Shown one piece after another: positions 1 to 5,238 of a stretch of DNA of 5,238 bases. A program made the translations under genes and the position numbers. The stretch covers positions 1 to 5,238 of the forward strand of contig JAUXGS010000084.1 in assembly GCA_030621945.1 (NCBI GenBank), read 5' to 3'. The stretch is from Methanosarcinales archaeon (lineage in GTDB: Archaea; Halobacteriota; Syntropharchaeia; Alkanophagales; Methanospirareceae). The notes below the pieces were generated by a model. The model was given only the letters and a program-made list of their open reading frames with translations. It had not been told where the DNA came from and searched no databases. How positions within the stretch are numbered: position 1 is the stretch's first letter; each line of letters begins with the position of its first letter.

Positions 1-366
1 ACGACAGGTTTCCCAGAATTTTCTTGTTTTCACATACCATGAGATGTATGGAGGGTATACACGTGTCAAATCCAATTCAATAACAGGGAAATCGTTTGTA
101 ACCACTGATCCTTCTAATTCTGGTGGTACAATTCCAGCCGAACCTTTTTGTGCCCATATACGATTTATGAGAAAATCATTTTCTTTAATCAAAAACATTC
201 TTTTTGCTTGTATGTCGGAGCCACCTTTTGTCTCTCTCTCGTAAACACCCAAACCATATAACTTACAACCCACGGTCTTGTATTTTCCATTAGGTTCTAA
301 TCTTATCTCTCTTTTAACAATTCTTCCGATTTCTTTCAATGGGAAAAAAGGAATTTTAATCTCCAT
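1..366 (-). CDS. hsdS: Type I restriction-modification specificity subunit HsdS, N-terminal part (runs off the window)
   Basis: HsdS is the DNA-recognition subunit. It bridges two HsdM subunits (and two HsdR in the cutting complex) and its target recognition domains (TRDs) determine the bipartite DNA site. The frame was read by hand as the reverse complement of 366 to 1: it starts MEIKIPFFPLKEIGR and stays open for 122 codons to the edge. Family hallmarks of a first TRD are visible: an early PLKEIG stretch (residues 9-14), a YKTVGCKLYGLGVYERE strand region (29-45), NRIWAQKGSAGIVPPEL (68-84), a GSVVTNDFPV motif (86-95) and YPPYISWYV (104-112), close to the usual 'G-ivp-el-g-vvs-df' and 'p-yl-w' pattern. 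The ATG lies 4 nt after the hsdM stop, with AAAGGA 7 nt upstream, which fixes the start. Complete HsdS proteins usually have about 400 residues, so the central helix and second TRD lie outside. The recognition sequence cannot be predicted from this. By hand count the segment is AT-richer (about 38% GC) than hsdM. Confidence 0.93.
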   Translation of the reverse strand, partial: MEIKIPFFPLKEIGRIVKREIRLEPNGKYKTVGCKLYGLGVYERETKGGSDIQAKRMFLIKENDFLINRIWAQKGSAGIVPPELEGSVVTNDFPVIELDLTRVYPPYISWYVKTRKFWETCR

Positions 367-370
367 CGTC

Positions 371-1912
371 TCATCCTTTGTTTATTTGATCCCGAATTTC
401 TTCCATCACTTCAAAAATTCTCTTCTCCTTCTCAATGATGCTGGCGACAATCTCTTCCGGTGCTCTGTACTCTTCTGCTTTTGCCTTGTTCGGGTTTTTA
501 ATGTCCAAGTTGTAGTTATTCTTTGCCACGTCTTCTGCTTGCACTTTCCAGGCATGTTCGTTCTCTCCTCTCTTGTTCCACCACTCGATAACGGGTTGGA
601 ACTCCTCGAACTTCATGGGCTTTGTCTTTGTGTACTGCTTCCTGCCTTCAGGTAGCGGCACCTCGTAGTACCAGATTTCCTTTGTCGGCCCGTCACGTTC
701 AAAAAATAGCAGGTTCGTTTCTATGTCCGTGTACGGGGGAAAGACGCCCTTCGGCAGTCGTACAATGGTATGAAGATTGTACGTTTCCAAAAGCTCCTTT
801 TTGATTCGCTCCGCAACGCCGGTTCCAAACAACGTGCCGTTAGGTACGACCATTCCGCATCTCCCGCCTCGTTGTCCTCCGGTGGATCGTTTCAACTTTC
901 TCATAATGAGCTGCAGAAACAGAAGAGCGGTTTCGGTGGTCTGCTTATCCTCAGGGAAGTTACCAAGTATCCCGCGCTCCTCCTCACCGCCAAAAGGAGG
1001 ATTGGTCATGATTACGCCCACTCTGTCCTTGTCACCGATCTCTCTCAAATTGAATCTTAAAGAATTTCCAGGGTCAATCTGCGGATATTCGAGTCCGTGA
1101 AGCAGCAGGTTCATCTGGCCCAATAAATACGGCAATGGCTTGGCCTCACCACCGTAAATGGATTTGCGTTGCAATATCTCCCGGTCCCCAGTGGTATTCA
1201 CCTGTTTCAGCAGATGCTCATACGTCTCTGCAAGAAAACCGCCGGTGCCGCATGCAGGATCAAGAATTGTCTCACCCAATTGTGGATCAATCACTTCAAC
1301 GATAAAGCGAACCACAGGACGCGGTGTGTAAAACTCACCGGAATCACCAGCAGCATCGCGCATCTCTTTGAGCATGCTCTCGTAGAGGTGTGATAAGGTG
1401 TGTATCTCTTCCGTTGACGTGAAGTTGATGGAGTTGACCTTCGTTAGCACCTCCCGAAGAAGATAGCCGATGATCATCCTGTTAATCGTACCTCTGAACA
1501 CCGTAGCTATTACATCCCGTCTATCTCCACCATCGCCACCTTGGAGTGAACGCAGATAGGCAAAAAGCCCTGGACCCCGTGTCCCGTCAGGTCGTACCGC
1601 TTCGTCATTGTTAATGAACGCAATAAGTTCGTCACCCGTTATCCCCTCTGGTTTCTCGGCCCAATCTCGCCATCGGTACGGCTTTTCGATTGCAGGCGCG
1701 TATCGCTCACCATGCAAAAGTGCGTCAGCCTCGCTGATCTTCTCCATGTCGTCCAGAAATTTCAGAAACATAATCCAGGTTAGCATCGGGAGGCGGTCTA
1801 AATCGCCACTCAAACCCTTGTCCTTTCTCATAATGTCTCTGCATGACTTGGTAATGCTTGCAAGCTGTTGTGCGGTGGTTTTCGGCATTTTTTCACTTTT
1901 CTTTCGTGTCAT
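371..1912 (-). CDS. hsdM: Type I restriction-modification DNA methyltransferase subunit HsdM
   Basis: HsdM transfers a methyl group from S-adenosylmethionine to the N6 of adenine in the site chosen by HsdS, protecting host DNA. An M2S complex methylates alone; with HsdR the complex restricts. The 513-residue length is normal for the family. A helical HsdM N-terminal domain covers roughly residues 12-165 (MLTWIMFLKFLDDME at 43-57, then an acidic/glycine-rich GGDGGDRRD loop at 125-133). The catalytic domain follows: LSHLYESML (173-181), FYTPRPVVRFIV (194-205), the AdoMet-binding motif I DPACGTGGFL (218-227), the catalytic motif IV NPPFG (304-308), and MVVPNGTLFG (354-363). The C-terminal tail (about 475-511) is charged and helical, the part that usually contacts HsdS. 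The frame has no interruption. The ATG is backed by a strong AAAGGAG 9 nt upstream; M9 is a weaker alternative. It starts 14 nt after the hsdR stop and ends 4 nt before hsdS, so it is the middle gene of the operon. Confidence 0.97.
   Translation of the reverse strand: MTRKKSEKMPKTTAQQLASITKSCRDIMRKDKGLSGDLDRLPMLTWIMFLKFLDDMEKISEADALLHGERYAPAIEKPYRWRDWAEKPEGITGDELIAFINNDEAVRPDGTRGPGLFAYLRSLQGGDGGDRRDVIATVFRGTINRMIIGYLLREVLTKVNSINFTSTEEIHTLSHLYESMLKEMRDAAGDSGEFYTPRPVVRFIVEVIDPQLGETILDPACGTGGFLAETYEHLLKQVNTTGDREILQRKSIYGGEAKPLPYLLGQMNLLLHGLEYPQIDPGNSLRFNLREIGDKDRVGVIMTNPPFGGEEERGILGNFPEDKQTTETALLFLQLIMRKLKRSTGGQRGGRCGMVVPNGTLFGTGVAERIKKELLETYNLHTIVRLPKGVFPPYTDIETNLLFFERDGPTKEIWYYEVPLPEGRKQYTKTKPMKFEEFQPVIEWWNKRGENEHAWKVQAEDVAKNNYNLDIKNPNKAKAEEYRAPEEIVASIIEKEKRIFEVMEEIRDQINKG
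374..379 (-). promoter_or_regulatory. ribosome binding site of hsdS
   Basis: On the minus strand AAAGGA sits 7 nt before the hsdS ATG, entirely inside the last codons of hsdM and directly adjoining its TGA stop. This placement implies that ribosomes finishing hsdM re-initiate on hsdS. It supports the chosen ATG although this gene was not among the long frames. Confidence 0.7.
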
Positions 1913-1921
1913 CTCTTATCT

Positions 1922-1928
1922 CTCCTTT
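1922..1928 (-). promoter_or_regulatory. ribosome binding site of hsdM
   Basis: AAAGGAG on the minus strand overlaps the last two bases of the hsdR TAA stop and stands 9 nt before the hsdM ATG. It is the best Shine-Dalgarno match of the four genes. This suggests that methylase translation is efficient and coupled to the end of hsdR, which would favour having enough methylase to protect the host. Confidence 0.75.
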
Positions 1929-4299
1929 AATAAGCATAAACACGGCTCTGGAGTTCTGATAATGCGCTCCTTAATTCAGGAATCCCGCCAAAGGCATCTG
2001 CGATCTCCATGAGGTTCCCGTGTTCAGAAATAGGAGGTACTTTTAGAATATCAAAATCATCCAACTGCTCGAGACCAAATTCAATGTATTTATCCAGGAT
2101 TTCATTCAATATCTCTCTTGCCACCTCTTCGTATCTATCGAATAAGTCCTGTTTATTCCTTTTCACCATCTCAGCACGTTCTCGTCTGGTTCGCAGCGGT
2201 GCATTAAACGCTACATGGCACAGCAGGTCAAAAGGATCGGCATCATATTGACCTGTTACCTTGGCGAGATAATCAAACGAGATGCCTCTCTCCACCAGCG
2301 TCTGGATAATCTCCCTCCTCTGCTCGGCATCACTCCACTTAGATTTAAGCTCGGCTGTTGAGGAGTACATGCTCCGTAACTGATTACGCGTGTAATCCGT
2401 GTACTTCACGACTCTGAGACGTTTTCCCTCTTGGTCCAGTTCATACACCAAATTGGCAGCAATCTCTACCATCCCTTCATCAACATAGTACTTCCTGGGT
2501 TCGCCTTCCGAATCGTCAGAAAATGGTGGCTGTAACGACCCGTATTGTGCCTGTTCCTCTTTCACAGTCAAAACCACCTCTTCTGGATTTTCCTCGTAAG
2601 TGATAACGGTACCTTCTCCTTCTTCATCAAGCTCCTCTTCGGTAATGCGAACTGGCTCACCATCGAATTCCGGGTCTGCAAACAGCTTGGTTGCACTGCC
2701 GGTATAATCAAGAATATTGAAGAACAGTTTATCGTAATCGTCCCTAACCCGTGTGCCTCTGCCGATTATCTGTTTGAATTCGGTCATTGTGTTGACAACT
2801 CTAAATATCACGATGTTCTTACAGGTTGGAACATCCACTCCCGTGGTGAGTAATTTTGAGGTTGTAACTATTGTTGGCGTCTTTGTTTCTACGTCCATGA
2901 ACCTATCAAGGTGCCCTCTTCCAGTTGGTCCCTCCTCTGAAACCACTCTAGCCACGTAATCAGGATACTTCCGCACTAAATCGGCATTCAGGTTGTTCAA
3001 AGCCATTCTCATCTGTTCAGCATGGTTCTGATCTACACAAAAGACTATCGTTTTACCTAACCTACCGTTGTCCTTCAAATAGTCAGTTAGATGTTTGGCA
3101 TAGGCTTCAGTTCGCTTCATCAAAGAAACGCTACGTTCAAAATCCTTAGTACCATAATCTCCATCGGGAATCTCACGACCATATTTGTCCACCTGCCCTT
3201 TATAAGGTCTCCAGCCAGCAGCGTCAACAGTAGAAACAACCCGGTGAACTCGGTAAGGAGCAAGGAAACCGTCCTCGATGCCCTGCTTCAGGCTGTAGGT
3301 GTAAATTGGATTGCCAAAATATCTGTAGGTGTCCCGATTGTCCTCCCTCAGCGGTGTGGCGGTCATTCCGATCTGAACCGCGGGTCTAAAATATTCAAGG
3401 ATGTCTCGCCAGTTGCTATCATCTCTTGCACTCCCTCGGTGGCATTCATCAACGATTATCAAGTCAAAGAAATCCGGTGGATAGCCCTTATACAAACCCG
3501 GTCTTCTTTCATCCTTAGCAATGGCCTGATAGGTCGAAAAGTAAATTTCTCTGCTTTTTACAACCCGACCTTTTATTTTCCAACGAGCATCTCCAAAGAC
3601 GGAGAAAGTCACATCTTTAGGATTATCAATAAGGACGTTTCTATCCGCTAAATAGAGAACCTTAGGCTTTCGGTATTCCCCTCTCCGATTCCATCGCGTA
3701 TTCCATAACTTCCAGATTATCTGGAAAGCGATGTAGGTTTTACCTGTACCGGTAGCCAGTGTAAGAAGTATCCTCGGTTTACCCTTAAGAACCGCCTGAA
3801 CTGCCCTATTAATCGTTATCTCTTGATAATATCGTGCTTGCTTTCCTGGAAGCGTATAATAAGGTGTTAGTAACTTATCTTCTATATCCAGGGTAATTCC
3901 TTCGCTTTCCTTAAAACGATTCCATAGTTCTGCTGGCGAAGGTAGCCGGACTAATTCCCGTTCTAATCCGGTAAGATAATCATGTTCAATTATTTCATGC
4001 CCATTTGTTGAGTACGCAAACCTAAGTCCTAAAATCTCAGCATATTCTTTCGCCTGCTGTAATCCATCTCCCGGTTTTTTGTACGCAGCTTTTGCCTCAA
4101 TAACTGCGATAGGAAAATTCCTTGATATTCTGAGGATATAATCGGCTCTTTTAGGTTTCCTCCGTTCTACTCTATTACCGAGTACGACAATCTTACCGTC
4201 AGTAAATGTCTTTTGTTCGCTAATCTGATCATCTGACCAACCAGCTTCATATAACTTTGGTAATACATATTTGCGACAGGTATCGGCTTCTGTTATCAT
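1927..4299 (-). CDS. hsdR: Type I restriction endonuclease subunit HsdR (EcoAI/EcoEI-like)
   Basis: HsdR is the motor and nuclease subunit. It binds the HsdM/HsdS complex on unmethylated DNA, pumps DNA using ATP and cuts far from the site. The N-terminal PD-(D/E)XK nuclease shows D53 (RADY), E68-A-K70 (VIEAK) and a Q82xxxY86 motif. The SF2 translocase follows: Walker A ATGTGKT (182-188), DECH box (284-287), motif III TATP (313-316), motif V TTGVDVP (485-491) and motif VI QIIGRGTRVR (510-519). An acidic linker spans about 545-585 (EEELDEEGEG and similar), then comes an EcoEI-type C-terminal domain (about 605-785) that should contact the methylase. At 790 residues it has the compact size of the EcoAI/EcoEI group rather than the more than 1000 of EcoKI or EcoR124. 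All catalytic residues are present and no stop interrupts it, so it should be active. The start MITEADTCRKYVLPKLYEAGW is typical, although the ribosome binding site is weak (CAGGG about 8 nt upstream). It is the first gene of the operon. Confidence 0.97.
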   Translation of the reverse strand: MITEADTCRKYVLPKLYEAGWSDDQISEQKTFTDGKIVVLGNRVERRKPKRADYILRISRNFPIAVIEAKAAYKKPGDGLQQAKEYAEILGLRFAYSTNGHEIIEHDYLTGLERELVRLPSPAELWNRFKESEGITLDIEDKLLTPYYTLPGKQARYYQEITINRAVQAVLKGKPRILLTLATGTGKTYIAFQIIWKLWNTRWNRRGEYRKPKVLYLADRNVLIDNPKDVTFSVFGDARWKIKGRVVKSREIYFSTYQAIAKDERRPGLYKGYPPDFFDLIIVDECHRGSARDDSNWRDILEYFRPAVQIGMTATPLREDNRDTYRYFGNPIYTYSLKQGIEDGFLAPYRVHRVVSTVDAAGWRPYKGQVDKYGREIPDGDYGTKDFERSVSLMKRTEAYAKHLTDYLKDNGRLGKTIVFCVDQNHAEQMRMALNNLNADLVRKYPDYVARVVSEEGPTGRGHLDRFMDVETKTPTIVTTSKLLTTGVDVPTCKNIVIFRVVNTMTEFKQIIGRGTRVRDDYDKLFFNILDYTGSATKLFADPEFDGEPVRITEEELDEEGEGTVITYEENPEEVVLTVKEEQAQYGSLQPPFSDDSEGEPRKYYVDEGMVEIAANLVYELDQEGKRLRVVKYTDYTRNQLRSMYSSTAELKSKWSDAEQRREIIQTLVERGISFDYLAKVTGQYDADPFDLLCHVAFNAPLRTRRERAEMVKRNKQDLFDRYEEVAREILNEILDKYIEFGLEQLDDFDILKVPPISEHGNLMEIADAFGGIPELRSALSELQSRVYAY

Positions 4300-4312
4300 T
4301 TTGAACCCTGAG

Positions 4313-4329
4313 AGATATAGCTTATATCT
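4313..4329. repeat. short palindrome in the hsdR leader
   Basis: AGATATA and TATATCT form 7-bp arms around a 3-nt centre (GCT), ending 13 nt before the hsdR ATG. The position is right for an operator or a small leader hairpin limiting hsdR expression. However, the arms are almost pure A/T, so it could arise by chance. No regulator gene is present in the window. Confidence 0.4.
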
Positions 4330-4365
4330 ATAAACATACCCTGATAATAGGAAGCATATGGCAAC

Positions 4366-4378
4366 ATATAAAACTTTG
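4366..4378 (-). promoter_or_regulatory. candidate promoter (TATA-like box) of the hsdRMS operon
   Basis: The minus strand reads CAAAGTTTTATATG here, about 70 nt before hsdR. TTTTATAT preceded by AAAG resembles an archaeal TATA box with its purine-rich upstream element, which would place the transcript start near 4343 and give a leader of about 43 nt. In a bacterial reading the same stretch gives only a poor -35 (TTTATA) paired at 17 nt with TATTAT. No other credible promoter exists before hsdM or hsdS, so the whole operon probably depends on this region. Confidence 0.35.
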
Positions 4379-4413
4379 CATTACCCCGATTTGTGCAGTA
4401 GTGACTGATAACA

Positions 4414-4441
4414 GAGCTAAAAAAAACAGGCATTTTAGCTC
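4414..4441 (-). terminator. perfect 9-bp inverted repeat with T8, possible terminator of the PPC gene
   Basis: GAGCTAAAA (4414-4422) and TTTTAGCTC (4433-4441) are exact inverted copies around a 10-nt loop. On the minus strand the loop and second arm together contain eight consecutive T. It lies about 125 nt past the PPC stop and about 115 nt before hsdR, so it could end the PPC transcript ahead of the hsdR promoter. It is not a classic bacterial terminator: the T-run is inside the stem and none follows it. An oligo-T archaeal terminator, or a binding site for a dimeric regulator, are alternatives. Confidence 0.4.
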
Positions 4442-4565
4442 GCTTTGCTACTCACCCAGATAATTTGGCAGCATACATTAACAAAATGAGCCGGTTCATC
4501 CCTTCCGCTGTTCTTTGTAAGTTGGGTTGTTTGTCCTGTCTCCAGATCATGGGGATAACTATTTC

Positions 4566-5009
4566 TCACGGCTCCAACACCTCAAACCCCAACTGCTCGT
4601 CAAAAACACGACATGCACTCGAATCCACCAACTCAATAAGAACAACCTCCAGAAGATGCCACACCTTCACACCCCTGCGCACACAGCCGGTTACCGTAGA
4701 CTCTTCCCGACCACAGGCAATATGCATGTGCAAAACAGGCTTACGGTCTTTATCCTGAAATATAGTCCCGACACCTGTTATTTCACGAACATCGCTTAAG
4801 ATATGTTCCATCGGCGTAATAGACTCACTTCTGCCTTGCTCCGGCCCAACGACCAGCTTGCTACCTTCATCGGCACCACCAATTGCTATCAACGCAGCAG
4901 CTTCAATCGAATGCACACGCGCAAACTCTTCTATCTCTTCATGAATAATATCACCATCTTCGAGCCGTATAACAAATATCCGTCCTTGCTTCGCTTCTGA
5001 ATATTTCAT
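4566..5009 (-). CDS. PPC/DUF296-domain protein (putative DNA-binding protein)
   Basis: This 147-residue protein matches the small single-domain PPC (plants and prokaryotes conserved, DUF296) family over its whole length. Visible family features are FVIRLEDGDIIHEEIEEFAR (12-31), SIEAAALIAIGGADEGSKLVVGP (34-56), the central strand VREITGVGTI (74-83), LHMHIACGRE (93-102) followed by TVTGCV, and VWHLLEVVLIEL (116-127). H94, H96 and H118 are placed as in prokaryotic members thought to bind a metal ion. In plants the same fold sits in AT-hook proteins; prokaryotic members are usually trimeric and their function is poorly known, so 'DNA-binding' is only a family label. No AT-hook, signal peptide or membrane segment is visible. 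The ATG is the only usable start: the frame closes at a TAA 12 codons upstream with no other start codon between. GGTGAGG lies 14 nt upstream, rather far for a ribosome binding site. The gene is co-directional with the hsd operon but separated by 266 bp, so a functional link is unlikely. Confidence 0.88.
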   Translation of the reverse strand: MKYSEAKQGRIFVIRLEDGDIIHEEIEEFARVHSIEAAALIAIGGADEGSKLVVGPEQGRSESITPMEHILSDVREITGVGTIFQDKDRKPVLHMHIACGREESTVTGCVRRGVKVWHLLEVVLIELVDSSACRVFDEQLGFEVLEP

Positions 5010-5045
5010 TTGTCTTTTGCTACCCTCACCATATTCTTCATTTTA

Positions 5046-5058
5046 CATATAATTATAT
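5046..5058 (-). promoter_or_regulatory. candidate promoter of the PPC gene
   Basis: The minus strand reads ATATAATTATATG about 40 nt before the PPC ATG. As an archaeal TATA box it would give a short leader of roughly 15 nt. As a bacterial promoter it has a perfect -10 (TATAAT, 5052-5057) but no credible -35 at 16-18 nt. It overlaps the stop codon of the upstream open frame. Confidence 0.3.
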
Positions 5059-5196
5059 CTCTTGGTGTTTTTGCAAATCCACACCTCTTGCAACAACTTC
5101 TTTTATTGCCTCAAAGCTCTCAATAGATAAAAAGCATACATTTGTATGGAATTGCTCAATATCATATGGACAAAAATACCCAAGAAAGCATAATAT
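5053..5196 (-). pseudogene. possible C-terminal gene remnant, function unknown
   Basis: Read on the minus strand, this frame is open for 47 codons from a TGA (5199-5197) to a TAA (5055-5053). It contains no ATG in the frame and no GTG or TTG near its beginning. The protein it would encode looks genuine: PYDIEQFHTNVCFLSIE followed by an amphipathic helix SFEAIKEVVARGVDLQKH and a charged end. Codon choice resembles that of its neighbours. It ends 43 nt before the PPC start, in the same direction. The simplest reading is the tail of a gene whose front has been lost or displaced; a frameshift into another frame around 5170-5195, or chance, are alternatives. I do not recognise the family. Confidence 0.4.
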
Positions 5197-5219
5197 TCAA
5201 CTAAAATTAATTATTGACA

Positions 5220-5238
5220 CAGATTAACGCAGATTAAC
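5220..5238. repeat. 10-bp-period tandem repeat, cut by the window edge
   Basis: CAGATTAACG is followed immediately by CAGATTAAC, giving almost two exact units of a 10-bp repeat that probably continues past the right edge. From memory, similar CACAGATTAACGCAGATT arrays are scattered between genes in many environmental bacteria and archaea; their role is not established. With only two units visible the extent cannot be judged. Confidence 0.5.

Noticed and set aside
278..655. Plus-strand frame of 125 residues with hydrophobic stretches that could pass for a membrane protein
   Set aside because: It overlaps the hsdM end and hsdS start on the opposite strand; the Leu/Phe/Cys-rich composition results from the complement of charged Lys/Glu codons.
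3091..3651. A 186-residue open frame on the plus strand, plus several shorter plus-strand frames inside hsdR, hsdM and the PPC gene
   Set aside because: They lie antisense to genes with complete catalytic motifs, show no recognisable domain, and have compositions typical of reverse-strand shadows.
4452..4550. A 32-codon minus-strand ATG frame between the PPC gene and hsdR (begins MIWRQDKQPN)
   Set aside because: No ribosome binding site, no recognisable sequence, and the length is expected by chance in a gap of this size.
4452..5009. The PPC gene as a fourth member of the restriction operon
   Set aside because: The gap of 266 bp with a likely promoter and inverted repeat separates them, and PPC proteins are not an established part of Type I systems.
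5214..5219. TTGACA on the plus strand as a bacterial -35 box
   Set aside because: It abuts and probably belongs to the degenerate repeat, and the window ends before a -10 could be checked.
1..5238. CRISPR array, tRNA, rRNA or insertion sequence
   Set aside because: No spaced direct repeats of CRISPR size, no tRNA-like cloverleaf or transposase motif was seen on either strand; the coding genes fill most of the window.

Overview
This window carries most of a Type I restriction-modification operon, read entirely on the minus strand in the order hsdR, hsdM, hsdS. hsdR (4299 to 1927) and hsdM (1912 to 371) are complete and intact. hsdS starts at 366 and runs off the left edge after 122 codons. 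Gaps are very short (14 nt between hsdR and hsdM, 4 nt between hsdM and hsdS), and the ribosome binding sites of hsdM and hsdS overlap the end of the preceding gene. The three genes are therefore almost certainly co-transcribed and translationally coupled. HsdR is the compact EcoAI/EcoEI-like form of about 790 residues, with an N-terminal nuclease and an SF2 translocase. HsdM is a standard N6-adenine methylase with DPACGTGG and NPPF motifs. The HsdS fragment is a first target recognition domain.

Upstream of the operon, also on the minus strand, is a complete small gene (5009 to 4566) for a PPC/DUF296-domain protein. It is separated from hsdR by a 266-bp AT-rich gap holding a likely hsdR promoter, a perfect 9-bp inverted repeat with a run of eight T on the minus strand, and a small palindrome just before hsdR. 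Further upstream, 5196 to 5053 holds an open frame with no start codon that reads like the C-terminal end of a protein. The right edge contains a 10-bp-period tandem repeat (CAGATTAACG) that continues out of the window.

The source is a prokaryote of moderate GC (about 38% in the hsdS start, about 50% in parts of hsdM, by rough hand count). TATA-like boxes (TTTTATATG, ATTATATG) upstream of both promoter-bearing genes, a GGTGAGG element before the PPC gene and weak -35 candidates would suit an archaeon such as a methanogen relative. A bacterium is not excluded, because Type I systems move between domains and PPC proteins occur in both.

No wholly new system is visible. The known parts explain nearly all of the window. 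The items most worth a second look are the start-less gene remnant beside the tandem repeat, the composition drop at the hsdM/hsdS junction, and the two inverted repeats in front of hsdR.
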